In this document: piece after piece, positions 1-9,063 of the stretch | Position numbering within the stretch: the stretch's first letter is position 1 | Layout: each line of letters begins with the position of its first letter | Assembly: GCF_032773895.1 (NCBI RefSeq) | Contig: NZ_CP120416.1 | Span: 1,362,001-1,426,000 of the forward strand | Direction of reading: 5' to 3' | Origin: Teredinibacter sp. KSP-S5-2 | GTDB lineage: Bacteria; Pseudomonadota; Gammaproteobacteria; Pseudomonadales; Cellvibrionaceae | DNA length: 64,000 bases | The notes under the pieces: model-generated | What the model was told of the DNA's origin: nothing | What the model saw: the letters and a program-made list of their open reading frames with translations, nothing else | The model's database searches: none | Made by a program: the position numbers and the translations under genes

Positions 1-504
1 GTGACTTACGGTGGTTTGAGTGGCAGAGACCTTGAAGCCATTGCTGTGGGCGTGCAGGAAGGTGTGGACGAGCATTACCTGAAGCACAGAATTAAATCCG
101 TCGAACGCTTGGCGAGTGGTCTGGATAAATTGGGTATTCCTGTAGTGAAACCCTACTCATCTCATGCGGTATATGTCGATGCAACGCGCTTTTTCAACCA
201 TATTGATGCCGCACATCACCCTGGGCAAACATTAAATGTGGCCTTGTATGAAAGTGGGGGTATACGCGCGTGCGAATTAAATTCGATTAAGTTGGATAAC
301 GCTTTCGATAAGCCTGAGGCTTCCGGTCGCTGCCTTATTCGAATGGCTATCCCCCGGCGGGTATACACCCAAAGTCATTTGGACTATGTGGTCGAGGTGT
401 TTGACCATATTAGTAAAAATAAAACTCGTTGGTCAGGGCTGGATAAAGTTTCGGATGCGGACCCGTTGTATTACTACGGTGCCAAATATCAACCTGTGAC
501 TTAA
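1..504 (+). CDS. Tryptophanase / tyrosine phenol-lyase family PLP enzyme, C-terminal part (5' end outside window)
   Basis: Partial gene: the frame is open from base 1, and the visible 167 residues match the C-terminal third of beta-eliminating lyases, which are PLP enzymes splitting tryptophan to indole, pyruvate and ammonia, or tyrosine to phenol, pyruvate and ammonia. Family signatures seen are TYGGLSGRDLEA at the left edge and IPRRVYTQSHLDYV further on. The GTG at base 1 is almost certainly an internal valine codon. At the place where tyrosine phenol-lyase has the substrate-binding Arg (context MERG) this protein has ACEL, closer to the aliphatic residue of tryptophanases. At the place of the TPL Phe / tryptophanase His near the C-terminus it has Tyr (LYYYGAKY). 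The substrate is therefore uncertain. A flavin monooxygenase gene follows after a short gap and is probably co-transcribed. Confidence 0.85.
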   Translation: MTYGGLSGRDLEAIAVGVQEGVDEHYLKHRIKSVERLASGLDKLGIPVVKPYSSHAVYVDATRFFNHIDAAHHPGQTLNVALYESGGIRACELNSIKLDNAFDKPEASGRCLIRMAIPRRVYTQSHLDYVVEVFDHISKNKTRWSGLDKVSDADPLYYYGAKYQPVT

Positions 505-562
505 GAATAATTATGTTGTTGTAAATAAATTGTCTCTGTGTAAATAGAAAGTGGAAGTGAAA

Positions 563-1810
563 ATGAAAAGTGATTTCGAGGTAGTTATTGTTGGCGCTGG
601 CCAGGCTGGTTTGTCTGTCAGCTACTACTTGGCAAAGGAAAATATAGACCACGTTATCCTGGAGCAGGATAGTGTTATTGCTTCCTCCTGGAAGAAAAGA
701 AAATGGGATTCGTTCACACTCATTACGCCAAACAGTATGAATCAGTTACCGGACTTTCCGGCACAGGGCTTTGGTGAGGACGAATTTCTTACCAAAGAGC
801 AGGTGTGTATGTATGTCGATGACTTCGCAGGACAATTTGATAAAGAAATACGTTTTAATGTCCGGGTTTCTGAGGTGGTAAAAGAAGATGATCGCTTTGT
901 GTTACGCACGAATAATGGTGTTTTTACTGCAAAGCAAGTTGTGGTTGCCACTAGCGCATTTAATAAGCCTCGAATCCCCGAATTTTCCAATGCGATATCA
1001 TCAGGAGTTACGCAGACTCACTCTTCTGAGTATAAGAACCCTGAGAGTTTACCTGACGGCGCGGTATTGGTTGTGGGGGTAGCTCAATCCGGTGCGCAAA
1101 TTGTTGATGAATTGGTTGAAGCGGGCCGTGATGTCTTTTGCTCTACCAGTCGTACTATGAAAATGGCTCGACGTTACAGGGGAAAAGATACCACGAAGTG
1201 GGCGAGGTTGATGGGCTTTCTGGAAGCAAAAGTCCCTATGACAAAAGAGCTCGGCGGTAAATTTCCTTCTAGCCCGCAGGTATCTGGTAAAAACGGCGGA
1301 AAGGAAATTCATCTGCAAGAGTTGGCGCGTTCCGGCTTAAAACTTTTGGGGAAGATGAGTCACGCCGATGGCGATAGGTTATTTTTTGATTCGGACTTGG
1401 TCGAAAATATGACGTTCATCGCTAACTCCAGTACTCAGTTTCTGAAAAAAGTGGATGAGTTTATTGAAACGGAAGCGTTGGACTGCCCTGCGCCAGATTA
1501 TATCGAACCGCCGTTGGACGATTATGCCGGCGCACCTCAGGAGCTCTCCATTAGTCAATGCAATATCAGCTCGATAATTTGGGCTTCCGGTTATCAGTAT
1601 GATTTTAGCTGGATTCATGAAGATGTCTTCGACGAGTTTGGTTACCCCATTGCTGAGCGTGGTGTGACTCAGTGCCCAGGATTGTATTTTGTTGGTATTC
1701 AAGGGGTCGATTTAAATAAATCGACTTTGCTTTATGGTGTAGGGCAGCATGCAAAGTATATTGCTGAGTGTGTTCAGAAAGCTACAACCAAGGCTGCTGC
1801 TGTAATTTAA
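563..1810 (+). CDS. Flavin-dependent monooxygenase (CzcO/FMO-like), 415 aa
   Basis: Predicted FAD- and NAD(P)H-dependent oxygenase. An N-terminal FAD-binding Rossmann motif (VVIVGAGQAG) is followed by HSSEYKNP, the region matching the FMO fingerprint of this family, and a second dinucleotide-binding motif, VLVVGVAQSG, for NADPH. The late segment SIIWASGYQYDFSW is also typical. The ATG at 563 is preceded by GGAAG at 553-557; a GTG at 551 is a possible alternative. It lies about 60 bases downstream of the tryptophanase-family gene, and a hairpin with a T-run follows, so the two probably form the end of one transcript. Inference: it may oxidise the lyase product (indole or a phenol) or a related aromatic compound. 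Its natural substrate cannot be read from sequence. Confidence 0.8.
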   Translation: MKSDFEVVIVGAGQAGLSVSYYLAKENIDHVILEQDSVIASSWKKRKWDSFTLITPNSMNQLPDFPAQGFGEDEFLTKEQVCMYVDDFAGQFDKEIRFNVRVSEVVKEDDRFVLRTNNGVFTAKQVVVATSAFNKPRIPEFSNAISSGVTQTHSSEYKNPESLPDGAVLVVGVAQSGAQIVDELVEAGRDVFCSTSRTMKMARRYRGKDTTKWARLMGFLEAKVPMTKELGGKFPSSPQVSGKNGGKEIHLQELARSGLKLLGKMSHADGDRLFFDSDLVENMTFIANSSTQFLKKVDEFIETEALDCPAPDYIEPPLDDYAGAPQELSISQCNISSIIWASGYQYDFSWIHEDVFDEFGYPIAERGVTQCPGLYFVGIQGVDLNKSTLLYGVGQHAKYIAECVQKATTKAAAVI

Positions 1811-1841
1811 AGTAATCGTAGAGAATACTAGTGTAAAAAGT

Positions 1842-1870
1842 AATCCACTTTTTAAGGTGGATTTTTATTT
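1842..1870 (+). terminator. Rho-independent terminator after the monooxygenase gene
   Basis: A 7-bp stem AATCCAC / GTGGATT (1842-1848 with 1857-1863) is followed by a T-rich stretch. It separates the lyase/monooxygenase transcript from the NRPS-like gene. The remainder of the 400-base gap up to 2212 shows no gene. Confidence 0.65.
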
Positions 1871-2211
1871 CTGTTTAGAGTCATTTTCTATGTTGATTAG
1901 GCTCTAATCGGTGATATGTCCAAATAGGATATGAGTTGAAATTCCTGGCCTTCTTTTGAAACACGCAATAAATACGTCTATGTAAGCTCGTTGTCAGCGT
2001 CCTGCCTCCAACGGTTTCAAAAGAAGCTCAAGATTTCAGTAAAAGGTATGCTGGTAAGTCAAGAACCTGTATAGGGCGTTCGATGAACGTTTACTGATTA
2101 TATGGGTGGATCTTAATTTGCTGCATCTCGATGTTGGAAACAGTATCGATTTATTGATCGTTACTAGACGAGTAAAGCTATTTTAGATTGCGAAATAAGG
2201 ATGCTTTAGTT

Positions 2212-4905
2212 ATGTCTACACAAGAAAAAGTCCAAAGAAAAGAACGCATAACTCACCCTTGGGGTAACGCTTTTTTTCCAGATATTCACGAAGCGGAATA
2301 CCCGAGTGATAAAACAATCATCGATATGTTTGAGGATATAGTGAGTCGGCATCTGGATGACGTCGCTGTCTCCTATTTGCATGAACGAGTAACCTATCGC
2401 GAGCTAAATGACCGGGCCAATCAATTTGCTAACTACTTGTCTGCACAATACTGCGGTTCCACAGGGGAAGAGATAGCATCCGATTGTTTGATTGGTCTAT
2501 TTTACGAGCGTGGACTGGATGCCATTATTGCTATTCTTGGTGTACTAAAAACCGGCGCAGCCTATCTCCCTTTAAACCCTGCTGATCCGGTAAATCGAAT
2601 ACGGTATCTATTGGCTGACACCGATATTAAAGTCGTTGTAACGGAAAATCATCTGGTTCGAAAAGTGACGCCAATCATCCAGGAATACAGGGAAGCGAAC
2701 AATAAAGCGTATCCCCATGTTATACCCGTGAATCCCGAAAATTATGCAGACGAAAGTACACGTTGGTACTCGCAACTACAGTCTGCAGGTGACCTGGCTT
2801 ATGTGATATACACATCCGGTACAACAGGCAAGCCAAAAGGTGTAATGATTGAACACCAAGGTGTGATTAATCTGGCTCATTCCAGAAAGACAGATTTTCT
2901 GATTAATAATAAAAGTGTGGTATTGCAATTTTCGCCTATTACCTTTGATGCCTCTGTTTGTGAAATATTCAGTGCCCTGTTAAACGGTGCCACCTTGGCG
3001 ATTATTGATGATGAGTCCAAAATTGATGGCGACAAAATTATAGAGTTTATTGACCGTGAAAAAGTGTCGGTTGCCACAATTGTGCCCTCACTACTGGCGC
3101 AAATGACATACAGTGATGCGCCGCTATTGCCAAGTTTAAAAACACTGGTGGTGGCCGGGGAGGCCTGTACTCAATCGGTGGTCAGTAAATGGCGACCGGG
3201 TCGTCGTATGATAAATGCGTATGGCCCGACAGAAACAACCGTTTGCGCAACCGTAAATCATTTTCAGGATGACGACGTGCCAACCAATATCGGTTTGGCA
3301 ATTCAGAATATGTATGTTTACCTTCTGGACGAGAGCCTTAACCTGGTTGGATTGGGAGAGGTTGGCGAGTTGTATATCGGTGGCGTGGGTTTGGCAAGAG
3401 GTTACCTCAATAAGCCGGAATTAACGGCAGAACGTTTTATTGACGATCCGTTCTCGACACCGCTTAAGTATTCGGACAAGCCCAGTAAGTTATATAAAAC
3501 CGGGGATTTGGGTCGTTATCTACCAAACGGAAAAATTGAATATATTGGTCGGAACGATCATCAGGTAAAAATTCGCGGACATCGAATTGAGTTGGGGGAA
3601 ATTGAGTCGGTGTTATTGAAATACCCCGGCGTGAGTAATGTCTGCGTATTGGCAAAGTCACGAAAGTCTGCGAATCAAACCGATAACCGCAGTAATTATT
3701 TAGCGGTGTTTTATACGGCGGAACAAAAAATTGAAACGGGCCTCATGGTCGCGCATATGTCAAACTATCTGCCCGGATACATGGTTCCCAGCGTGTTTCA
3801 TTGGTTGGAAGCATTTCCAACTACTACCAATGGTAAGGTTGATCGTAATCAGCTTGAGCAAATAGAACTGCACTCCGAATCGGGTGAGCAAGTCGCACCG
3901 AGAACTGATATTGAACAAGAGCTGTATGACATCTGGTTATCCGTACTTGGTGTTGAATCGCTCAGTATTCATGATGATTTTTTTGAGCTGGGTGGGGATT
4001 CGTTGTTGGCAATTCGCCTGACATTACTGATCAACACTAAATTTGATAAGAAAATATCCACTGCGCAATTGCTTGAGGCCGGCACTATCGCCAAAATGGC
4101 GGATTTACTGCTTATTGAAGATGTACCAAGCGAAGGTTTTGAACCCATTCTTCGTATTCGTCATAACGAACAACGTCCAGGCTTATTTTTTGTCCACCCC
4201 AGTATGAGTGGCTCAGAGCTATATATGAAAATGGTGAATTGGTTAGATGCAGATCAGCCATTTTATGGGGTGGAATCCTATAACTTTAACCATCTGGATT
4301 CTCCCGAAACGGATTTAATTTCTCTCGCGCAGCGTTACATTCGTTATATTAAATCGATTCAGGCGTCTGGCCCGTACTTTTTAGGCGGGTATTCCTTAGG
4401 CGGCAATATCGCCTATGAAGTTGCCCATCAGTTAATTGGAATGGGAGAAAATGTGGATGGCCTATACCTTATCGATTCCGTATTGCCTTCTCCTACTGCC
4501 AAAAAACAGGGTATATCGGACAGAGAAGCTAAACAGTTTCTGGAATATTTTGGATTTGAGGGTGGAAAAAATCAACGACTGCTTGATCTGGTAAAAACAG
4601 AAATGAGCTTACTATTTAGTTATATTCCAGATAAAAAGTTGCCGATAAAAATCTCCCTGGTGAAGGCCAAAAATTTATTGTCTCCCTTGACTGGCTTGCC
4701 CTCGGATCACATTGCACACCATCTTTTCCAACTGGATCGCCCCTATAATGGTTGGGATCAATATGCCAAAGAGGTGAATCAGTATGAGCTGGATGCCAAT
4801 CACGAGACTATCGTTCAACCCGATAACTTACAGAAAATTGCTTCTCTTGTGCAGAAAGATATTAATTCTCCCGAAATTTACGAGATGTTTGCCTTTTGGT
4901 CATGA
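2212..4905 (+). CDS. NRPS-like enzyme, adenylation-thiolation-thioesterase (A-T-TE), 897 aa
   Basis: Single-module non-ribosomal-peptide-synthetase-like enzyme without a condensation domain. It should activate an amino or related acid as an AMP ester, load it on a phosphopantetheine arm and release or condense it with the thioesterase. Adenylation cores seen: A3 YVIYTSGTTGKPKG (about residues 197-210), A5 NAYGPTETT (from 335), A7 YKTGDLGRY, A8 near KIRGHRIELGEIE, and A10 NGKVDR. The carrier site is LGGDSLLA with Ser597. The thioesterase has GYSLGG (nucleophile Ser728) and a candidate catalytic His864 in DANHET. Aligned by eye to GrsA, the specificity code reads about DACTVAAVCK, the Phe/Tyr/Trp-like class. 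The ATG at 2212 with AAGG at 2197-2200 is preferred over a TTG at 2188. The aromatic code fits the neighbouring aromatic-amino-acid lyase, but the product is unknown. Confidence 0.88.
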   Translation: MSTQEKVQRKERITHPWGNAFFPDIHEAEYPSDKTIIDMFEDIVSRHLDDVAVSYLHERVTYRELNDRANQFANYLSAQYCGSTGEEIASDCLIGLFYERGLDAIIAILGVLKTGAAYLPLNPADPVNRIRYLLADTDIKVVVTENHLVRKVTPIIQEYREANNKAYPHVIPVNPENYADESTRWYSQLQSAGDLAYVIYTSGTTGKPKGVMIEHQGVINLAHSRKTDFLINNKSVVLQFSPITFDASVCEIFSALLNGATLAIIDDESKIDGDKIIEFIDREKVSVATIVPSLLAQMTYSDAPLLPSLKTLVVAGEACTQSVVSKWRPGRRMINAYGPTETTVCATVNHFQDDDVPTNIGLAIQNMYVYLLDESLNLVGLGEVGELYIGGVGLARGYLNKPELTAERFIDDPFSTPLKYSDKPSKLYKTGDLGRYLPNGKIEYIGRNDHQVKIRGHRIELGEIESVLLKYPGVSNVCVLAKSRKSANQTDNRSNYLAVFYTAEQKIETGLMVAHMSNYLPGYMVPSVFHWLEAFPTTTNGKVDRNQLEQIELHSESGEQVAPRTDIEQELYDIWLSVLGVESLSIHDDFFELGGDSLLAIRLTLLINTKFDKKISTAQLLEAGTIAKMADLLLIEDVPSEGFEPILRIRHNEQRPGLFFVHPSMSGSELYMKMVNWLDADQPFYGVESYNFNHLDSPETDLISLAQRYIRYIKSIQASGPYFLGGYSLGGNIAYEVAHQLIGMGENVDGLYLIDSVLPSPTAKKQGISDREAKQFLEYFGFEGGKNQRLLDLVKTEMSLLFSYIPDKKLPIKISLVKAKNLLSPLTGLPSDHIAHHLFQLDRPYNGWDQYAKEVNQYELDANHETIVQPDNLQKIASLVQKDINSPEIYEMFAFWS

Positions 4906-4948
4906 AGCATGAGCTTGGTAATTATTTATTTTAGGATGCTAGTAGCGA

Positions 4949-5914
4949 ATGAAATCCAGTAACACACACTCGTGGTATCGAACAGCCATATATTGGTGCC
5001 CGCTCTTTCTTTTCTGGTTGTTATGGGCATGGTTGTTTATGCATAAGGATGCCGGATTACTTTTTTCCCAGTACTGGCAAAGCAGCGTTACCATGGTTGC
5101 AGGTTCTTTTGTCGCGGGCGCGACTCCTCTGGGAGGTGGCGCTGTCGCATTTCCTGTGTTTACCAAGGTGTTACATGTGAGTAGCGTGGATGCCAGTGCA
5201 TTTAGTTTTATGATCCAGTCCGTTGGAATGACTTTTGCGACGTTGTTTTTTGTCAGTCGCTCGATAAAAATATACTGGAATGTGATTCTCTATGCCGGGC
5301 TGGGAAGTCTGCTTGCATTGCCAATTGGTTTGTTTGTTTTTTCGGTAGATAACATTACCGCCAGATATATCTTTTCACAGTTCATTGTCTTCTGCGCTTT
5401 TATTACGCTAAATACGGCATCTTCATATGAGCAGGAAAAGAAGGTTCGTTTGTTCGGGGCGATGGTATTTGGTTTTCTAGGCGGCCTGCTTTCATCTAAA
5501 ATTGGTTCTGGCTGTGATGCCTTACTTTTTTTCTATCTGGTTTATGTTTGCCGGTTTTGTGCCAAGGACAGTATTCCAACCACCGTCGGTTTTATGGCGT
5601 TGAACTCGATTTATGCTTCCCTTTGGTTGTTGTGGTTTGAGCCACCCAACGAGTTTGTTGCTAATAGCTGGCTTGTGTCCGCGCCTGTTGTTTCCCTGGG
5701 AGCGCCATTAGGTGGGTATGTTTTGTCCAAGCTAAAAATTTTCCATACCAAAATGCTAATTATTTTTGTTATCGCAATAGAAGTGATCACCACCTTACTG
5801 TTAGTGCCGTTTAGTTTATTCAGTAAGCTGAGCATTCTACTAACCATTGCTATGGTTATGCTGCTACTTATTTATAACCACAGGAGAGTGTCTAACTTAC
5901 AGCAGGTGGAGTAG
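4949..5914 (+). CDS. TauE/SafE family membrane exporter, 321 aa
   Basis: Polytopic inner-membrane protein with about eight hydrophobic segments. The motif AGATPLGGGAVAFPVF (about residues 53-68) and a related second-half glycine-rich segment (FLGGLLSSKIGSGCDALLF) match the inverted-repeat architecture of the TauE/SafE (TSUP) family, whose members export sulfite, sulfoacetate or other organic anions. It starts 43 bases after the NRPS-like gene on the same strand and ends in a strong terminator, so it is probably in that operon. Inference: it may export the product of the A-T-TE enzyme or a sulfur-containing by-product. The exact substrate cannot be deduced. Confidence 0.8.
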   Translation: MKSSNTHSWYRTAIYWCPLFLFWLLWAWLFMHKDAGLLFSQYWQSSVTMVAGSFVAGATPLGGGAVAFPVFTKVLHVSSVDASAFSFMIQSVGMTFATLFFVSRSIKIYWNVILYAGLGSLLALPIGLFVFSVDNITARYIFSQFIVFCAFITLNTASSYEQEKKVRLFGAMVFGFLGGLLSSKIGSGCDALLFFYLVYVCRFCAKDSIPTTVGFMALNSIYASLWLLWFEPPNEFVANSWLVSAPVVSLGAPLGGYVLSKLKIFHTKMLIIFVIAIEVITTLLLVPFSLFSKLSILLTIAMVMLLLIYNHRRVSNLQQVE

Positions 5915-5952
5915 GTTTGCGAGAAGGGAAAGAGTTGTATCGATTTGAGCAG

Positions 5953-5984
5953 GCCCGGCCGTGTAGCCGGGCACACTTTTTTTT
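5953..5984 (+). terminator. Rho-independent terminator after the TauE-like gene
   Basis: Perfect 7-bp GC stem GCCCGGC / GCCGGGC (5953-5959 with 5966-5972), loop CGTGTA, then ACAC and a run of eight T. It lies in the short convergent gap between the exporter and the minus-strand transporter. Confidence 0.9.
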
Positions 5985-7647
5985 AGACTGAGACCCACAG
6001 GAGAACGGCGATAACCTGAGGGGATAATATTCGCAAACACATTACCAATGGATAAACTGTTGCGTAGGAAAGCGCAGAGGCACCACTGGTTGGGTGGATG
6101 GAATTGGCAAAGGCCAGGGCGGGTGGATCTGTCATGGAACCTGCCATCAAACCACACAAAGAAAGGTAGTTCAGTTTCATCCACCATCTGGCAACAAAAC
6201 CAACAATGAGCAGCGGTAGTAACGTAATTGCCACGCCGTAGCCCATCCAGCTTAAACCGTCGCCATTTACCAATGTGTCGACAAAATGGGCACCGGAGTT
6301 TACACCAACCACTGCGAGGAACAGGACGATCCCAATTTCCCGCAATGCCAGGTTAGCACTGGGCGGCATGAACCAGTAGAGGCGACCAACACTGCCGATT
6401 CTGGCCAGAATAATGGCTACGATAAGTGGCCCGCCTGCAAGGCCAAGTTTTAACGGTGCCGGCAAACCGGAAATATGGATAGGTAAAGACCCCAACAAAA
6501 CCCCGAGGCTAATACCGATAAAAATCGGCAGCATCTGGACGTGGTTCAATTTACTGGCCACATTACCCAGCATTTTTCCCACTTCGTTTACGTCCTTTTC
6601 TTTACCAACGATGTTAAGAATGTCACCAAACTGGAGGACAGAATCCTTGTTGGCAATCAGTTCCACACCCGCACGGTTTTGGCGTGAGATAACGACATGG
6701 TGATTGTGCTTTAAGTCGATTTCGCTAAGTTTCTTGCCCAGCATGTTTTCGTTGGTCACCACCACCCGGTCACTGAGGAAGTCGGTACCCTGGGTTGATA
6801 GGGACTCGTTGACTTCCGTACCAACGATCATGACAGCCTGTTTCAGTTGTTCTTTGGTCGAAGCAACCAAATGCAGCACGTCGCCCATTTTGAGTATGCT
6901 GTCGGGTTTGGGCACTTTGAGTTCGCCATCGGATTTGAGACGGGAACAAATAACCTCGGTACCGATTAGTTTGGTCAAGGCAGATAAGGTGATATTTTCC
7001 AGGTTGCTGTTGCTGACCATTACGTTGGTAGAGGTAATTTTGGATTTTTTATTATGGCTACCCTGATCAAACTGTTCCGACTCTTGATCGATATTGACCT
7101 TGAAGAAAATGCGGACAACCCACATGGAAAGCAATATGCCGAGGATACCGAAGGGGTAGGCCATCGCGTAACCCAAACCCAGTGTCGAGGTTTGCTCAGA
7201 GTTTAGGCCAAGCTCCTGTAAAATTTGTTGTCCGGCTGCGAGGGAAGGTGTATTGGTCACCGCACCAGAGTAGATACCTAGAAAAACGTTTAGCTCCAAG
7301 TCAAAAATAAAGTGAAGCATGACCGCTACCAGACCGCCAAGAATAACGATACTTGCGGCTAGGCCGTTTAAACGTAAACCACTGCTTTTTAAAGAGGCAA
7401 AAAACCCGGGGCCTACCTGAATGCCGATTGTGTAGACAAAAAGGATCAGACCAAATTCTTTAATAAAGTGTAAGGAGTGGGCATCAAGATGCCAGCCGTT
7501 CTTTGCAGTAAAGTGACCGACGATCAATCCGCCGAATAATACGCCTCCAATGCCTAAGCCAACTCCTTTGACTTTAAAACCACCTATCCATAAACCAATA
7601 ATTGCGACTACTGATAGGATCAGTATCGAAAGTGCGACTTCGCTCAT
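5983..7647 (-). CDS. YidE-type putative transporter of the AspT/AAE family, 554 aa
   Basis: Polytopic membrane protein very like E. coli YidE. It has two blocks of about five membrane helices separated by a cytoplasmic region with two RCK_C (TrkA_C) domains. Recognisable family stretches are [56 protein letters not shown] and [11 protein letters not shown]. The family is named for the aspartate:alanine antiporter, but the substrate of YidE is not established. The start MSEVAL at 7647 matches the usual N-terminus; an upstream in-frame ATG at 7692 would add 15 residues of poor fit. It is transcribed alone, convergent with the exporter. Confidence 0.9.
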   Translation of the reverse strand: MSEVALSILILSVVAIIGLWIGGFKVKGVGLGIGGVLFGGLIVGHFTAKNGWHLDAHSLHFIKEFGLILFVYTIGIQVGPGFFASLKSSGLRLNGLAASIVILGGLVAVMLHFIFDLELNVFLGIYSGAVTNTPSLAAGQQILQELGLNSEQTSTLGLGYAMAYPFGILGILLSMWVVRIFFKVNIDQESEQFDQGSHNKKSKITSTNVMVSNSNLENITLSALTKLIGTEVICSRLKSDGELKVPKPDSILKMGDVLHLVASTKEQLKQAVMIVGTEVNESLSTQGTDFLSDRVVVTNENMLGKKLSEIDLKHNHHVVISRQNRAGVELIANKDSVLQFGDILNIVGKEKDVNEVGKMLGNVASKLNHVQMLPIFIGISLGVLLGSLPIHISGLPAPLKLGLAGGPLIVAIILARIGSVGRLYWFMPPSANLALREIGIVLFLAVVGVNSGAHFVDTLVNGDGLSWMGYGVAITLLPLLIVGFVARWWMKLNYLSLCGLMAGSMTDPPALAFANSIHPTSGASALSYATVYPLVMCLRILSPQVIAVLLWVSV

Positions 7648-8151
7648 AATAAAGCTCTGAGAATGTAGATAGTGAAACGCCAGTGTAAACACCGGAATAG
7701 GAAAGTGACGGTATTATATATTTCTCTAAAATTAATATATTGATTTGAAATAATCTTAACGAAATAAGCCCAGGAACGTCATGGGAAATAATTTAAAAAG
7801 TAGAGAGTACTCAAACGCTTTGCCACCTCATCAAGACGTAATGCCTGCTTAATATAAGTGTTTTTTGGATTTTCAAACGCGTGTTACTTTTTTCTCAGAC
7901 GAATCATTTTGTGAAAAATCGGATTGAAAAGTACAAGCTGTCTGTTCCCGATAAAAAGACTATAGCGGCTATTTGATTTTTTGCCAGTGATCGTCTGGTT
8001 TCCGTCCAGGTAACACTTCTTTATCGTCATTCGTAACGCCTTTAACGATTGATGTAACACACACCATGTGAACATAACTTTTGGACGTATCTCACTTATC
8101 CACTGGTTAAGTGTTCGGTATCCGAAGGAGGGTGAATCGAAAAAGTTTGAC
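7648..8151. other. Intergenic region upstream of the YidE-like and ArsR genes
   Basis: About 500 bases without a convincing gene. An 89-codon minus-strand frame (7884-8153) has no recognisable domain, no good ribosome site and an odd composition, so it is not called. The region should hold the two divergent promoters. GGAGGG at 8127-8132 resembles a ribosome site but is too far from the ArsR start. Confidence 0.4.
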
Positions 8152-8171
8152 ATATTCCTATATTGGAATAT
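8152..8171. promoter_or_regulatory. Candidate operator of the ArsR-type repressor
   Basis: Perfect 7-bp inverted repeat ATATTCC-N6-GGAATAT ending nine bases before the ATG at 8181. An AT-rich dyad at this position is typical of autoregulation by ArsR/SmtB repressors. It also overlaps the TTG at 8163, which argues for the ATG start. The function is inferred from position and symmetry only. Confidence 0.5.
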
Positions 8172-8180
8172 ATTGAGCGT

Positions 8181-8531
8181 ATGGCCCGAACAAAAACCAC
8201 CTCTGACCCGTTTAATGCGATCGCAGAACCCAAACGCAGGGCGCTTATCGAAAATCTGGCGGGGGGAGCCCTAACAGTGAATGAGATTGTCGGGCGAATG
8301 GGCTGGAACCAGCCTGTTGTATCCAAGCATCTTGGTGTGCTTAAGCAGGTTGGCCTGGTCTTGGAAAGCAAGCAGGGGCGTTTTCGGGTTTACCGGGTTA
8401 ACCCTGAGCAATTAAAACTCATTCACGATTGGGTGCACCAGTTTGAAGGTTACTGGAGTCAGCAGTTGGATCAACTGGGGGAGTACCTTGATACCATTCA
8501 ATCCAAGGAGATAAGCGATGACAACGAATAA
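8181..8531 (+). CDS. ArsR-family winged-helix transcriptional regulator, 116 aa
   Basis: Small DNA-binding repressor. The N-terminal FNAIAEPKRRALIENLA and the helix-turn-helix LTVNEIVGRMGWNQPVVSKH, followed by a wing with RFRVYRVNP, are typical of the SdpR/metal-free branch of ArsR proteins. No CxC metal site is visible, so it probably does not sense metal. It overlaps the next gene, an SRPBCC-domain protein, by 14 bases. This ArsR-SRPBCC pairing is common in bacteria, with the repressor controlling its own operon. A dyad just before the start may be its operator. The start at 8181 (ATG) is chosen over TTG 8163. Confidence 0.85.
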   Translation: MARTKTTSDPFNAIAEPKRRALIENLAGGALTVNEIVGRMGWNQPVVSKHLGVLKQVGLVLESKQGRFRVYRVNPEQLKLIHDWVHQFEGYWSQQLDQLGEYLDTIQSKEISDDNE

Positions 8532-9030
8532 TAATAAGAACGTGGAGCCGACAATCCTGACGCGGGATTATCAAGCCCCAATTCAACTGGTCTACGAAGC
8601 CTGGACGCAAGTTGAGCATCTGGCTAAGTGGATGATGCCGCAAGCCGGATTTGAGTGTGAGTACACCAGATCCGATATTCGTGCCGGGGGAAGTACCCTG
8701 CATAAAATGACTTCGCCAGATGGCCATCAAATGTGGCTGTTAACGGAATACGAAGCCCTGACCCCGCCCACTTGTATTGTCTTCCGTCAATATATGTCGA
8801 ACCAACTTGGCGATAAGCTGAGTAATCCACAAATGCCAGGTTGGCCAAAAGAGCTCAGAACAACGGTAGAGCTGACGGAAATTGCAGATAATCAGACCCG
8901 TTTAACTCTGACCTGGCAACCCATGAACGCAACAGACGTTGAGATCAAAGTGTTTAATGCCTCACGACCTCACCATGGTAAAGGCTGGGGTGCGGGGTTA
9001 GAACAGCTAGGCAAGTACCTTAGTCGGTAG
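8518..9030 (+). CDS. SRPBCC / AHSA1-like (activator of Hsp90 ATPase homologue) domain protein, 170 aa
   Basis: Single START-like (SRPBCC) domain with a hydrophobic ligand cavity. Family features seen: the N-terminal REYDAP-like stretch (TRDYQAPIQLVYEAWT), the WMMPQ segment, GGSTLHKMTSPDGH, and the C-terminal GWGAGLEQLGKYL helix that closes the cavity. The fold binds small hydrophobic molecules and only part of the family is linked to Hsp90. The gene overlaps the ArsR-type regulator by 14 bases, indicating translational coupling and a two-gene operon. The ligand is unknown. Confidence 0.85.
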   Translation: MTTNNNKNVEPTILTRDYQAPIQLVYEAWTQVEHLAKWMMPQAGFECEYTRSDIRAGGSTLHKMTSPDGHQMWLLTEYEALTPPTCIVFRQYMSNQLGDKLSNPQMPGWPKELRTTVELTEIADNQTRLTLTWQPMNATDVEIKVFNASRPHHGKGWGAGLEQLGKYLSR

Positions 9031-9063
9031 TTTTATGTAAAGATTGCTCTCTGGGGGTGCTCA

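Noticed and set aside
1-3. GTG at base 1 as a true start codon for the lyase
   Set aside because: The family needs about 300 more N-terminal residues including the PLP lysine; the gene clearly begins outside the window.
7884-8153. 89-codon minus-strand frame between the YidE-like and ArsR genes
   Set aside because: No recognisable domain, poor ribosome site, and it overlaps the likely ArsR control region.
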